A DNA stretch of 64,000 nucleotides. Source: Serratia microhaemolytica (lineage in GTDB: Bacteria > Pseudomonadota > Gammaproteobacteria > Enterobacterales > Enterobacteriaceae). Below are positions 1 through 8,847 of this stretch, one piece after another. The stretch covers positions 60,755 through 124,754 of the forward strand of contig NZ_SBEF01000005.1 of the NCBI RefSeq assembly GCF_004011885.1, written 5' to 3'. A program made the position numbers and the translations under genes. A model generated the notes under the pieces. The model was not told where the DNA came from. It did no database searches and saw nothing but the letters and a program-made list of their open reading frames with translations. The number at the start of each line of letters is the position of its first letter. The stretch's first letter is position 1.

Positions 1-1428
1 ATCCAGGCGGCGGTGACGTTGTCACGTCGTTATCTGGCTGGACGACAACTGCCGGACAAGGCAGTCGATCTGCTCGACACAGCGGCAGCACGAGTGCGCA
101 TGAGCCAGGATACGCTCCCAGAACCACTGACAGTGCTACAGGCAGAATCGATGGCACTTGAGATGGAACAACAAGAACTCCTTCAAGATCAAAAAGTAGG
201 TGGCCAGATCGATACTGCTCGCATAGCAGCGATTGAACGACGTCAGCTTGAATTGCAGCAGCAACAGCAGCAGTTGAGTAAGCAGTTTGAAGATGAAAAA
301 CAGTTGGTTGAAAAGCTAAAAGCGTGTCGCAGTGGTGACATGAGCCACGCTCAACAGCGTGCACTCTATGCTGAACTGGACACTCTGCATCGTGGCAATC
401 CACTACTGACACTCGATGTTGATGCGCGTGCAGTCGCGGCAGTGATCGCAGACTGGACCGGAGTACCGCTATCGAGTCTATTAAAAGATGAACAAAATGA
501 CCTGTTGATGCTGGAACAACAACTAGCGCACAGGGTTGTTGGACAATCGACAGCACTCAACGCAATTGTGCAGCAGCTACAAGCGGCGAAAACCGGTTTA
601 AGCGCAGAAAATGCACCACTGGGCGTATTTTTACTGGTGGGGCCGAGTGGGGTAGGCAAAACGGAAACGGCACTGGCGCTAGCGGATACACTTTATGGCG
701 GTGAAAAATCGCTAATTACGATTAATCTTTCTGAGTATCAAGAACCACACACAGTTTCACAGTTGAAGGGCGCACCGCCGGGATATGTCGGTTATGGACA
801 AGGTGGTGTGCTGACCGAAGCGGTGCGTAAGCGACCGTACAGTGTCGTGCTGCTGGATGAGGTAGAGAAAGCCCATCGCGATGTCATCAACCTGTTTTAT
901 CAAGTGTTTGATCGAGGATTCATGCGCGACGGAGAAGGACGAGAAATTGATTTCCGTAATACAGTGATATTAATGACTGCCAATCTCGGCAGTGAGCAAT
1001 TGATGCAGCAACTTGAATTACAACCTGAAACAACAGAGAGTGAATTGCATCAGTTACTGCATCCTATTTTACGTGCCCACTTCCAGCCGGCGCTGTTGGC
1101 GCGCTTCCAAACTGTGATCTATCGTCCGCTCGACCAGCAAGCGATGCGCACTATCGTTGAGATGAAGTTGGCACAAGTCTGCCAGCGTTTGCAACGCCAT
1201 TACGCAATCAGCACGGAGATAGGGGAACAGTTGAGTGTTAACCTCACGGCCGCCTGCCTGTTACCAGATAGTGGCGCGCGCAATATCGATAGTCTGCTCA
1301 ACCAGCAAATTTTGCCGATCCTGAGTCAACAGCTGCTTTACCGTTTGTCGGAAAAGCAGCCGTTAAGTAGATTACTACTTGATTGGGATGAGGAAGAGGG
1401 GATAGTGTTAGAGTTCGGCACCGAGTAG
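1..1428 (+). CDS. clpV: Type VI secretion AAA+ ATPase ClpV/TssH, C-terminal part
   Basis: The reading frame is open from base 1, so the N-terminal domain and first ATPase domain lie outside the window. What is seen is the end of the first AAA+ domain (LPDKAVDLLDTAAARV), a Gln-rich coiled-coil middle domain, and a complete second AAA+ domain with Walker A (GPSGVGKTETA), Walker B (VVLLDEVEKAH), a sensor motif (ILMTANLGS), an arginine-finger region (LLARFQTVIY) and sensor 2 (GARNID). This is the Clp/Hsp100 fold. The divergent coiled coil and C-terminus look like ClpV, which disassembles contracted VipA/VipB (TssB/TssC) sheaths, rather than ClpB. No other T6SS gene follows; a strong terminator does, so this is probably the last gene of a cluster lying to the left. 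ClpB is the main alternative. Confidence 0.85.
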   Translation: MQAAVTLSRRYLAGRQLPDKAVDLLDTAAARVRMSQDTLPEPLTVLQAESMALEMEQQELLQDQKVGGQIDTARIAAIERRQLELQQQQQQLSKQFEDEKQLVEKLKACRSGDMSHAQQRALYAELDTLHRGNPLLTLDVDARAVAAVIADWTGVPLSSLLKDEQNDLLMLEQQLAHRVVGQSTALNAIVQQLQAAKTGLSAENAPLGVFLLVGPSGVGKTETALALADTLYGGEKSLITINLSEYQEPHTVSQLKGAPPGYVGYGQGGVLTEAVRKRPYSVVLLDEVEKAHRDVINLFYQVFDRGFMRDGEGREIDFRNTVILMTANLGSEQLMQQLELQPETTESELHQLLHPILRAHFQPALLARFQTVIYRPLDQQAMRTIVEMKLAQVCQRLQRHYAISTEIGEQLSVNLTAACLLPDSGARNIDSLLNQQILPILSQQLLYRLSEKQPLSRLLLDWDEEEGIVLEFGTE

Positions 1429-1544
1429 GTTCTGACACTATCGAATCAGTCTACGCTAGACGCCAGGTGCAGTGGCGGACGGTGCTCAGACACGCCTTAG
1501 CTGAAATTTTTCATCCAACAGAAAGAACGACATTATATACTGCT

Positions 1545-1585
1545 AAAAAACCCAGTGACCTTTCCAGGATGTCGTTGGGTTTTTT
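1545..1585. terminator. Bidirectional rho-independent terminator after clpV
   Basis: Arms AAAAAACCCA (1545-1554) and TGGGTTTTTT (1576-1585) pair perfectly, with an inner GAC/GTC pairing. A-run and T-run flank the stem, so it can work on both strands. It closes the clpV transcript. The rest of 1429-1953 is AT-rich, without a convincing ORF, and must hold the promoter of the fimbrial gene. Confidence 0.8.
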
Positions 1586-1953
1586 ATCGCGATAGCTTCT
1601 ACTTTATATTTTTATTAGCCGATATCTAACGCTATTTCCCTCGGTTGTTATTATTTGTGAATCCAGGTAAAAAAATCTAGCAATAACAAATTACTTCTTG
1701 GTATTTTTGCTTTTTATAGTGAAATTGACTGCCAATGTCGATTGCTGTGACAGTTTATAGCTATTTTAATTTGTCAAAAGGTCGTATAGAATCCGTTTCA
1801 AGCTCTTCAGAGTGGAAATGATCGGAGAAATAATTATCACAACACGGAAAGTATGGTGTTGATTTTAATTGCGACTATCGTTAAAAAGAGCGTCGTTCGT
1901 TGACTTTTTTGTTTTTTAAATTTTTTCATATAAACCAAGGGAATGAATATAAC

Positions 1954-2469
1954 ATGTCTACTAAAAAAAATGTAATTCTGGCCGTACTGTTTTCATCTTT
2001 AGCCGGTAGTGCAATGGTCGCTAATGCTGCTCCTTATGCAGAAGTACTGTTGTATGGTGTTATCACTAATAGCACCTGTGACGTGGTGGCGAATAAAGGG
2101 CAGGCAACATTGAATGTTGGTGTCTTCAAAACCAAAGAGTTCGCTGTAGATACACAAACAGCGCGCACTGTCGCTTTACCGGTTGAGTTGACTAACTGTG
2201 CTGGCGATGAAGTGGGGGAGTTGATCATTCAAGGACAGGCATCAGGTAATAACGAGAATCTTTTTGTCTCTAAAGCTGATAATACTGTCGGGTTTATGAT
2301 CAAAGGAAATGCTAATCAACAAGTTCAGGTCGGCAAAGGTGTCACTGTTCCGGTTAGCAAATCGGGGCCGAACAAGTATGAGTTCCGTGTTGGTATGGGC
2401 TCGACTACTGCGTCACCAAAAACAGGTAATTATAGTGTTCCAATCACTGTTGCTTACATCGTTAACTAG
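1954..2469 (+). CDS. Type 1 fimbrial-family pilin subunit, orphan
   Basis: A 171-residue secreted protein. A signal peptide (MSTKKNVILAVLFSSLAGSA, cleavage probably after ANA) precedes a pilin domain with the two cysteines usual for the FimA/SfaS family (STCDVV and LTNCAGD), which would form a disulfide. The C-terminus ends in alternating hydrophobic residues plus a penultimate aromatic (YIVN), like the donor strand recognised by a periplasmic chaperone. The start is set by the signal peptide and an AAGGGA ribosome site; an upstream in-frame extension is unlikely. There is no chaperone or usher gene nearby, so it must rely on proteins encoded elsewhere or be a relic. Base composition is AT-richer than the neighbours, which suggests acquisition. 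Confidence 0.75.
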   Translation: MSTKKNVILAVLFSSLAGSAMVANAAPYAEVLLYGVITNSTCDVVANKGQATLNVGVFKTKEFAVDTQTARTVALPVELTNCAGDEVGELIIQGQASGNNENLFVSKADNTVGFMIKGNANQQVQVGKGVTVPVSKSGPNKYEFRVGMGSTTASPKTGNYSVPITVAYIVN

Positions 2470-2495
2470 CGTGTGACTTTGACATTAGACTATAC

Positions 2496-2522
2496 AACGC
2501 CGGAAAATTCCGGCGTTTTTTT
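2496..2522 (+). terminator. Rho-independent terminator of the fimbrial gene
   Basis: AACGCCGGAA (2496-2505) pairs with TTCCGGCGTT (2508-2517) and is followed by a T-run reaching 2522. It also separates this gene from the convergent znuB. Confidence 0.85.
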
Positions 2523-2536
2523 GCGACAAAGATAAG

Positions 2537-3322
2537 TTAACTCTCTGCTTTTTTTAATAAACTGAATATAAAAAGCAATGATGAGGCTAAAACTACGGAA
2601 GGGCCTGCGGGGGTATCGTAATAGGCTGAAAAAGTAAGACCCGCCGTTGTTGCTATCATTCCGACGGTTATTGCATACACGGCCATCTGTTCAGGCGTGC
2701 GGGCAAAACGACGAGCCGTTGCGGCTGGAATGATAAGCAGTGAAGTAATAATTAAAGCGCCAACAAATTTCATCGCTAAACCAATCGTTAGCGCGGTAAG
2801 CAGCATTAAAATGATGCGTGTCCGTGCCAGATTGACGTGATCAACATGAGCCAGTTCAGGGCTGATGGTTAATGACAGCAGATTACGCCATTGCCAGCAC
2901 AATACCAGCAACACAGCACCAACACCGAGTGCAATGATTGCAAGATCGTCATGGGTAACAGAGAGTAGATCACCAAACAGATAACCCATCAAATCAACGC
3001 GTACATTAGCAATAAGTGCAACCACAACCAGTCCTAGAGACAGTGAACTGTGAGCGAGAATACCCAGTAGCGTGTCAAGCGAGAGTTGCGGATAACGCTC
3101 CAGCCAAACCAGTACCAGAGCAAGCAAAATCGTGACAGCAACAACCGCATAGAATGGATTGACATTAAGTAACAAGCCGATGGCGACACCAAGTAGAGAA
3201 GAGTGTGCTAGGGTGTCGCCAAAATAAGACATGCGCCGCCAGACAACAAAAGAACCAAGTGGGCCTGCGGCAATAGCCAGTAGCACGCCGGCTAGCCAGC
3301 CGGGTAATAACAGTTCAATCAT
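2537..3322 (-). CDS. znuB: Zinc ABC transporter permease ZnuB
   Basis: Inner-membrane permease of the high-affinity Zn2+ importer, 261 residues, very close to the E. coli length. It is almost wholly hydrophobic with about eight membrane helices. The motif [18 protein letters not shown] near the N-terminus and the [18 protein letters not shown] stretch near the C-terminus are typical of the ABC-3 metal permease family. Its start overlaps the end of znuC by 8 bases, so the two are translationally coupled and share the Zur-controlled promoter upstream of znuC. ZnuB accepts zinc from periplasmic ZnuA. Confidence 0.95.
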   Translation of the reverse strand: MIELLLPGWLAGVLLAIAAGPLGSFVVWRRMSYFGDTLAHSSLLGVAIGLLLNVNPFYAVVAVTILLALVLVWLERYPQLSLDTLLGILAHSSLSLGLVVVALIANVRVDLMGYLFGDLLSVTHDDLAIIALGVGAVLLVLCWQWRNLLSLTISPELAHVDHVNLARTRIILMLLTALTIGLAMKFVGALIITSLLIIPAATARRFARTPEQMAVYAITVGMIATTAGLTFSAYYDTPAGPSVVLASSLLFIFSLLKKAES

Positions 3323-4076
3323 CGGTGCTGCTCTCCGTTTTTTTTAGAATGATGCGGCCATGCAAATCGTGACGGTGATTATGGTTATGGCGATAAATGG
3401 CTAAGTGTTGGCTACCAAGCTGGCCGAACATAGCGATAAATTCGGGGTGCAACGAAACCACTTCAGGGGTGCCAGAGCAGCAGATGTGCTGATTAAGACA
3501 GAGCACTTCGTTGGTTTTTGCCATCACTAAGTGAAGATCATGTGAAACCATTAAAACAGCACAACCCAGTTCAGCGCGTAGCTCTTCAATTAAATCGTAA
3601 AGTGCTATTTGTCCGCTAACATCAACGCCTTGAGTAGGTTCATCTAACACCAATAGTTGTGGCGAATTTAGTAAAGCACGTGCAAGCAGTACACGTTGGT
3701 TCTCTCCGCCAGAGAGTTTTTGCATCGGTTGATCAATCAAGTGTGCTGCTTGGACACGCTGTAAGGCAGGTAGAATATCGGATTTGCCAACCCCAGGCTT
3801 AAGTTGCATAAAACGCTTAACAGTCAGAGGTAACGTGCTGTTAAGGTGAAGTTTCTGTGGTACGTAACCAATGCGTAGGCCTGCTAGTGACGTTATCTCG
3901 CCTTGCGTAGGGCGAATCAAGCCAAGAACAACACGGACTAAGGTTGATTTACCGGCACCATTAGGCCCCAGCAAAGTTAAAATATGCCCTGAATGCAACT
4001 CAAAAGAGATGTTTTTTAATATGTTGCGATCGCCGAATGACACGGAGATATTTTTTAGTGTTACCAATATTGACAT
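3315..4076 (-). CDS. znuC: Zinc ABC transporter ATP-binding protein ZnuC
   Basis: ATPase that powers ZnuB, 253 residues. It contains Walker A ([10 protein letters not shown]), the ABC signature ([16 protein letters not shown]), Walker B ([12 protein letters not shown]) and the H-loop (VSHDLH). The C-terminus is His-rich (HNHNHRHD), a feature of ZnuC that may sense or bind zinc. It is divergent from znuA, with a Zur-type operator between them, and overlaps znuB. Confidence 0.95.
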   Translation of the reverse strand: MSILVTLKNISVSFGDRNILKNISFELHSGHILTLLGPNGAGKSTLVRVVLGLIRPTQGEITSLAGLRIGYVPQKLHLNSTLPLTVKRFMQLKPGVGKSDILPALQRVQAAHLIDQPMQKLSGGENQRVLLARALLNSPQLLVLDEPTQGVDVSGQIALYDLIEELRAELGCAVLMVSHDLHLVMAKTNEVLCLNQHICCSGTPEVVSLHPEFIAMFGQLGSQHLAIYRHNHNHRHDLHGRIILKKTESSTDD

Positions 4077-4105
4077 GATTCAGTTTACATCTTGCAGAAA
4101 AAAAC

Positions 4106-4128
4106 GAATGTTATAATATCACATTTTC
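4106..4128. promoter_or_regulatory. Zur operator in the divergent znuC/znuA promoter region
   Basis: The 79-base gap between znuC and znuA contains an AT-rich near-palindrome, core GTTATAATATCAC at 4110-4122, which closely matches the Zur box known between znuA and znuC in E. coli. It also contains TATAAT, a possible -10 element. One Zn-Zur dimer pair here would repress both directions when zinc is sufficient. Confidence 0.8.
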
Positions 4129-4154
4129 AATGTGAGATAATGGAGTTTAGCAAA

Positions 4155-5156
4155 ATGGTGCAAAAACGTAACTGGCTGCAAGCGGCAGTGATTGCTGCTA
4201 CGCTAACTATAGTTGAAGGGACAAGTGCTGCAGTCGTGACTACAGTCCGACCTTTGGGATTTATTGCTTCGGCCATCACTGATGGCGTAACAACAACGGA
4301 GGTGTTACTGCCAGATGGTGCCTCGCCGCACGATTTTTCTTTACGTCCTTCCGATCTTCAGCGGCTGCGTAATGCGGATCTTGTGCTGTGGGTTGGGAAT
4401 GATATGGAAGTTTTCTTGTCCAAAGCGATGAAACAGATCCCAGCCAATAAACAACTGGCGTTGAGTGAGTTGGAGAGTGTTAGAAAGATTTTGATTAAAA
4501 ATGATGATGACCATCATGACCATCATGACCATCATGACCATCATGACCATCATGACCATGCCGCTGTAACCAATAGGGATAACCATCATGATGATACAGA
4601 ACATCAACAGAATGAAGATGTCGCGCACAATCATCAACATGGTGAGTATGATATGCATATTTGGTTGTCACCAGAAGTGGCAAAAATGGCGGCAGTAGCA
4701 ATTCATGCGCGGCTGTTGGAACTTATGCCGGAAAAAAGGGACAAATTAGACGCAAACCTTCATGAATTTGAGGAACGACTAGCGCAAAATGATAAAAATC
4801 TTGTTAGAATGCTTAAGCCTGTGCAAGGTAAAGGGTATTTTGTTTTTCATGATGCTTATCGCTACTTTGAAAGGCATTATGGTCTAGCGCCATTAGGGCA
4901 CTTTACCATTAACCCCGAGATTCAGCCTGGCGCACAGAGTTTACACCAGATCAGGAAAAAATTGCTTGAGCATAAAGCAGTTTGTGTTTTTGCCGAGCCA
5001 CAGTTCAGACCAGCCGTGGTCAATGCGGTCGCTAAAGGTACTCAGGTTCGTTCGGGAGTGCTGGATCCATTGGGAGTCGATATCGCGTTAGGGAAACATA
5101 GTTATGTGCAGTTTCTTACCGCGCTATCTACTCAGTACGTGAGCTGTCTGAAGTAG
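4155..5156 (+). CDS. znuA: Periplasmic zinc-binding protein ZnuA
   Basis: Solute-binding protein that delivers Zn2+ to ZnuBC. A signal peptide (about 26 residues, ending TSAA) precedes an A-1-family metal-binding fold. Zinc-site histidines are recognisable in the motifs [15 protein letters not shown] and FVFHDAY, and the conserved FAEPQF motif follows. A long His/Asp-rich loop lies between the first two ligands and is encoded partly by a 9-bp tandem repeat. The start at 4155 is chosen because it gives the signal peptide and has a GGAG ribosome site; the frame is open further upstream. It is divergent from znuC. mepM follows 21 bases downstream and may be cotranscribed. Confidence 0.95.
   Translation: MVQKRNWLQAAVIAATLTIVEGTSAAVVTTVRPLGFIASAITDGVTTTEVLLPDGASPHDFSLRPSDLQRLRNADLVLWVGNDMEVFLSKAMKQIPANKQLALSELESVRKILIKNDDDHHDHHDHHDHHDHHDHAAVTNRDNHHDDTEHQQNEDVAHNHQHGEYDMHIWLSPEVAKMAAVAIHARLLELMPEKRDKLDANLHEFEERLAQNDKNLVRMLKPVQGKGYFVFHDAYRYFERHYGLAPLGHFTINPEIQPGAQSLHQIRKKLLEHKAVCVFAEPQFRPAVVNAVAKGTQVRSGVLDPLGVDIALGKHSYVQFLTALSTQYVSCLK
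4512..4556 (+). repeat. 9-bp tandem repeat in the znuA His-rich loop
   Basis: Five exact copies of CATCATGAC run head to tail, encoding repeated His-His-Asp. The unit is three codons, so copy-number changes would lengthen or shorten the metal-binding loop without breaking the frame. Confidence 0.9.
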
Positions 5157-5177
5157 AGATTATAAGGATAATATTGA

Positions 5178-6560
5178 GTGCAGAAGATAGTACGAACTAT
5201 CGCTCTGGCGTATAACAACCTGCCACGACCTCATCGCATTATGCTGGGGTCACTAACAGCGGTTACCTTGGTCGTAGCCGCTTGGCGGCCTTCTGTTTAT
5301 CATCCAGAGAGTAGCTTTATTGTAAAAAGAGCAGCTTTAGAGCCTGAACAGTTAAAGGCACTGCTATTGCCAGAAGCCAATGAAGCAGTAGATGTTGCGC
5401 AACCGATTCAAGTGACAGACATTCTGCACGACGAACTGGAACAGAAAGCAACAGACGACATCAATGATGATGAAACCAATGACGATGTGCGCGATGATGA
5501 TCGCGACGAAATTCACAGTGCCACCCATGAGTATATTGTCTCTAGCGGTGATACCTTGAGTAGCATCCTCACCCAATATGGTGTCACGCTGTCTGATGTT
5601 GCTTTGTTGGCATCACAAAACAGCGGGTTGAGTAATTTGGTGATTGGTCAGCAACTTTCTTGGGAAAGCAACGAGAAACAGGAACTACAGCGTTTGACCT
5701 GGCAAGTTTCGCGTCGTGAAACCCGCGTCTATGATCGGGTCGGAAATGTGTTTGAAGAGACACAAAAGATCCAGGAAGGCGAGTGGCGTAACGTTGTGCT
5801 CAGTGGTCAGGTGAGTGGCAGTTTTATCGACAGCGCCACCGAGGCTGGCCTATCTCGTGCTGAAACCAATGCCGTAATTAAAGCATTACAATGGCAGCTT
5901 GATTTCCACAAATTGCGCAAAGGTGATCAGTTCACGGTGTTGCTCTCGCGTGAAGAGTTTGATGGTGAGAGTGAACAGAGCCAACTGTTAGCCGCACGTA
6001 TGCGCAGTGGTGGTAAAGATTATTATGCAATCCGTGCCGATGATGGCAAATATTATGATCGTCAGGGTGCTGGGTTGGCGAGTGGATTTATGCGTTTCCC
6101 AACCGCTAAACCTTATCGTGTCTCTTCGCACTTTAACCCGCATCGGGTAAACCCAGTGACAGGGCGAGTTGCGCCGCACAAAGGCGTTGATTTTGCGACC
6201 CCGATAGGGACACCAGTATTAGCGGTCGGCGACGGCGAAGTGGTCACGGCCAAATACAGTGGTGCGGCAGGCAACCATGTCGTGATCCGTCATGGACGTC
6301 AATACACAACGCACTATATGCATTTACAGAAGCTGTTGGTGAGCCCAGGCGATAAAGTGAAACGTGGTGATCGTATCGCCCTTTCTGGCAATACCGGTCG
6401 CTCTACCGGGCCTCATTTGCACTATGAACTGCGCATTAACAAACAGCCGGTTAATCCGCTAATGGCTAAATTGCCATATGCCGAAGGCTTAAGTGGTGAA
6501 GAGCGTGCTAACTATCTGGCACAAGTGAAAGAAGTTGTATCTCAGTTACAGCTTAACTAA
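5178..6560 (+). CDS. mepM: Murein DD-endopeptidase MepM
   Basis: Periplasmic peptidoglycan hydrolase that cuts D-Ala-mDAP cross-links so new strands can be inserted. One N-terminal membrane anchor (about residues 20-38) is followed by an acidic linker, a LysM domain (about residues 118-165, YIVSSGDTLSSIL), an OapA-like middle region and an M23 metallopeptidase domain. Zinc ligands are visible as H334/D338 (HKGVDFA) and the HLH motif at 413-415. Start is GTG with AAGGA nine bases upstream, and the N-terminus aligns with E. coli MepM (formerly YebA). The order znuA-mepM-lpxM is the enterobacterial one. Confidence 0.95.
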   Translation: MQKIVRTIALAYNNLPRPHRIMLGSLTAVTLVVAAWRPSVYHPESSFIVKRAALEPEQLKALLLPEANEAVDVAQPIQVTDILHDELEQKATDDINDDETNDDVRDDDRDEIHSATHEYIVSSGDTLSSILTQYGVTLSDVALLASQNSGLSNLVIGQQLSWESNEKQELQRLTWQVSRRETRVYDRVGNVFEETQKIQEGEWRNVVLSGQVSGSFIDSATEAGLSRAETNAVIKALQWQLDFHKLRKGDQFTVLLSREEFDGESEQSQLLAARMRSGGKDYYAIRADDGKYYDRQGAGLASGFMRFPTAKPYRVSSHFNPHRVNPVTGRVAPHKGVDFATPIGTPVLAVGDGEVVTAKYSGAAGNHVVIRHGRQYTTHYMHLQKLLVSPGDKVKRGDRIALSGNTGRSTGPHLHYELRINKQPVNPLMAKLPYAEGLSGEERANYLAQVKEVVSQLQLN

Positions 6561-6657
6561 CGATTGTGTTGCCTTGGTTAGCGGCTTTATCGGTTAAAGC
6601 CGGATGCCAGCATTGAAGCATGAGTTGACCAACAGTGATTAACTCCGTATTGTCGAC

Positions 6658-6692
6658 TCCCCAGCTATTCTTTTCTAACTGATAGCTGGGGA
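6658..6692. terminator. Hairpin between mepM and lpxM
   Basis: TCCCCAGCTAT (6658-6668) and ATAGCTGGGGA (6682-6692) form a perfect 11-bp stem. There is no long T-run, so it may attenuate, or protect the mepM 3' end, rather than terminate fully. Confidence 0.55.
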
Positions 6693-6812
6693 CACGTTTG
6701 ATGTGGTGTAACAACACCACTGAAGCGTTGTGTCAGTGAAACAATGGATTAGCCTTAAGGCTAAAACATTCGTGGTGCTGCCTTCTGTAGGCATTCAGTT
6801 AAGAACAGGTTC

Positions 6813-7778
6813 ATGCAAGAAAATAACAGAATCAACAACATTGAGTTTATTCCCCAGTTTGAAAAATCTTTTCTCCATCCGCGTTATTGGGGGGTATGGC
6901 TCGGTGTTGGCCTAATGGCTTTGGCCTCATTACCGCCAGCCCGGTTTCGTGATCCCCTACTAGCATCTCTTGGCCGTACAGTCGGTAAAGTAGCGAAAAG
7001 CGCTCGCCGTCGTGCCCGCATCAATCTACTGCTCTGTTTGCCAGATTTATCTGAACAGCAGCGAGAACAGATCATCGACGATATGTTTGCCTGCGCACCG
7101 CAGTCGATGATATTGATGGCGGAATTGGCACGCAGTAAAGCGGAAAAAGTATTAAAACGTGTCGACTGGCATGGCGCAGAGATCTTGGACAAAATCCGTC
7201 AGGAAGGGCGCAACGTGATCTTCCTGGTACCGCATGGATGGGCAGTGGACTTACCCGCGATGTTGTTAGCTGCCAGTGGTCAACCGATGGCAGCGATGTT
7301 TCATAATCAGAGCAATCCGCTGGTGGACTACCTGTGGAATGTGGTTCGACGCAAATTTGGTGGTCGGCTACATGCACGTAATGATGGCATCAAGCCATTT
7401 ATCAGCTCAGTGCGTCAAGGTTACTGGGGGTACTACCTTCCTGATCAGGATCACGGGGCAGAACACAGTGAGTTTGTTGACTTTTTCGCTACCTATAAGG
7501 CAACCTTACCGGCAGTTGGTCGACTCATGAAAGTCTGCAAGGCAGCAATTGTGCCGCTATTCCCGGTCTATAACAGTAAAACCAGCAGATTAGCGATCTA
7601 CATCCGCCCACCAATGGACGACCTGCCAGCTTTGGATGATGTGGCGATTGCTAGACGAATGAATCAGGAAGTCGAACACCTGATTTCACCGAATCTTGAA
7701 CAATATACCTGGATATTAAAGCTATTAAAAACCCGTAAAACAGGTGAAATTGAGCCATATTCGCGCCACGATTTATAA
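6813..7778 (+). CDS. lpxM: Lipid A myristoyltransferase LpxM (MsbB)
   Basis: Inner-membrane enzyme that adds the last secondary acyl chain (normally myristate from acyl-ACP) to Kdo2-lipid A. It is 321 residues and aligns throughout with E. coli LpxM. An N-terminal membrane segment (YWGVWLGVGLMALASLPP) is followed by the acyltransferase domain, with the catalytic-type motif VPHGWAVD, the conserved GYYLPDQDHG segment and KATLPAVGRLMK. Neighbour mepM is the usual partner, but pykA, which normally follows lpxM, is about 51 kb away in this window. Confidence 0.95.
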   Translation: MQENNRINNIEFIPQFEKSFLHPRYWGVWLGVGLMALASLPPARFRDPLLASLGRTVGKVAKSARRRARINLLLCLPDLSEQQREQIIDDMFACAPQSMILMAELARSKAEKVLKRVDWHGAEILDKIRQEGRNVIFLVPHGWAVDLPAMLLAASGQPMAAMFHNQSNPLVDYLWNVVRRKFGGRLHARNDGIKPFISSVRQGYWGYYLPDQDHGAEHSEFVDFFATYKATLPAVGRLMKVCKAAIVPLFPVYNSKTSRLAIYIRPPMDDLPALDDVAIARRMNQEVEHLISPNLEQYTWILKLLKTRKTGEIEPYSRHDL

Positions 7779-8566
7779 CTAGTTACACTCTCAGTGAATA
7801 GTTATTGCTGAATAATCAAGTTATTGTTATTTATTGATTTATTTTTCAGTCTGCATTCGGTGATCAAACCATTTGCATTTGGTTGATTATATGTTTAATA
7901 AAATAGGCTTTACTTGAAATGATTGCATGACTATACTCTCGCCAAAATTTAAACAGAGGAAATAGCTTGGACAGTTTTAGTCGTCACAAAATGATTTAAG
8001 GCAAGCTAACCAATCTATTTTGATTTGTTGCTTGCCGAACATGGCGGGCAACAGCACTTCATCTATATCTGAGCTGTATAAACCCGAACTTTATTACATC
8101 GACTTCATCACCCTCTTTTGATGAAGCGTATTGATTCGGAAATTATTATGCTACTTTATTGCCAAAATCTTTTCCCTCCCGGCATAGCAACGATGCTGCA
8201 CTGATATTTTATCAGTACACTTTGCTCTGTGCTTATTGATCAGGGTGAGATAATGAGTTTTTAGCTAACACATTGACTGATGATTATTTTGAGATTGTCC
8301 ACAGTGCCAGCTATTGCTGTGCTGTTATTGGGTGATTTATATAAAATAAAATCAATGTCTGTTAATAATAAACTTCATACAGCTCTCCTGCATGTCAGCA
8401 CATGATTTGGCCTCTTTTATAGATAGGAAAATCATGATGATAACTTCTCTTGCTCCAAACGGATTGCTGGCGAACAGTCTCGGCGCTGTGCTTGGCGGTG
8501 AAAAGGCATACTGCGCTATGTCGAATTCATTTGGCGGCTAGCATAAGTTCAGTGAATTGGCACATT
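7779..8566 (+). other. Long non-coding stretch upstream of the mgtB leader
   Basis: About 790 bases without a convincing gene. Visible elements are a promoter-like pair TTTACT/TATACT with 17-base spacing (7909-7937); a very short TTG-started ORF behind AGAGGA (7967-7999); a stem GGCAAGC/GCTTGCC starting right after its stop (8000-8036); a stem CTTCATCA/TGATGAAG (8103-8126); and a 35-codon ORF at 8434-8541 with AGGA before it that resembles nothing I recognise. In genomes with mgtCB, mgtC would precede mgtB, but nothing MgtC-like is encoded here. Confidence 0.4.
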
Positions 8567-8595
8567 ATTATTGAGTTTGCTGGTTTAATTATAAT
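8567..8595 (+). promoter_or_regulatory. Candidate mgtB promoter
   Basis: A perfect TATAAT at 8590-8595 has only a poor -35 (ATTATT at 8567-8572, spacing 17). Weak -35 elements are usual at activator-dependent promoters such as PhoP-controlled ones; GGTTTA at 8582-8587 resembles half a PhoP box, but the second half is not convincing. Start of transcription near 8602 would give a leader of about 245 bases. Confidence 0.45.
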
Positions 8596-8628
8596 TAACA
8601 TCCACTCACAGGTGGATAAGGATATTTT

Positions 8629-8670
8629 ATGGACGAGCACCCTAGATGTTTCATTATTTTGCGTTGTTAA
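8629..8670 (+). CDS. Candidate mgtL-like leader peptide upstream of mgtB
   Basis: A 13-codon ORF, MDEHPRCFIILRC, with AAGGA seven bases before its ATG. It lies about 180 bases before mgtB and just after the candidate promoter. It begins with acidic residues and a proline, as does the E. coli/Salmonella MgtL leader peptide, whose N-terminus destabilises ribosomes at low Mg2+. Its last three codons, including the stop, form the left arm of a hairpin. The position, ribosome site and overlap are seen; a regulatory role is inferred. Confidence 0.5.
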   Translation: MDEHPRCFIILRC

Positions 8671-8693
8671 CAAAATAATTATGCTAACAACGC
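8661..8693 (+). promoter_or_regulatory. Leader hairpin overlapping the mgtL-like ORF
   Basis: GCGTTGTTA (8661-8669) pairs exactly with TAACAACGC (8685-8693) around an AT-rich 15-base loop. A ribosome finishing the small ORF would cover the left arm and prevent pairing, so the structure could report translation of the leader. A smaller stem ATCCAC/GTGGAT (8600-8617) lies directly before the ribosome site of the small ORF. Confidence 0.5.
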
Positions 8694-8847
8694 TTATTGG
8701 GATGGGGAAGTGCAAGCATGAAAGTTTATCGACTGAGCAGCGGAAGAATAGCCAATAAAATGGAATAAGTAATCAGTTGAAAAAAGTATATTCATGCTGC
8801 ACCCAAACTATTCAACTGTTTATGCAAAAACACCAGAGAATAGCGTT

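Noticed and set aside
4512..4556. CRISPR array
   Set aside because: The 9-bp units are contiguous without spacers and lie within a coding sequence. No CRISPR-like array was seen anywhere in the window.
4341..4701. Two minus-strand frames of 68-105 codons, rich in His/Asp/Gly or Met/Val
   Set aside because: They are shadows of the znuA 9-bp repeat; a 9-base unit is open in every frame. No ribosome site or homology.
7892..7914. PhoP box near the upstream promoter-like element
   Set aside because: One TGTTTA half is present but no second half at the required 11-base offset.
8450..8758. A 102-codon plus-strand ORF upstream of mgtB
   Set aside because: Composition is not protein-like, it has no ribosome site, and it overlaps the leader structures in another frame.
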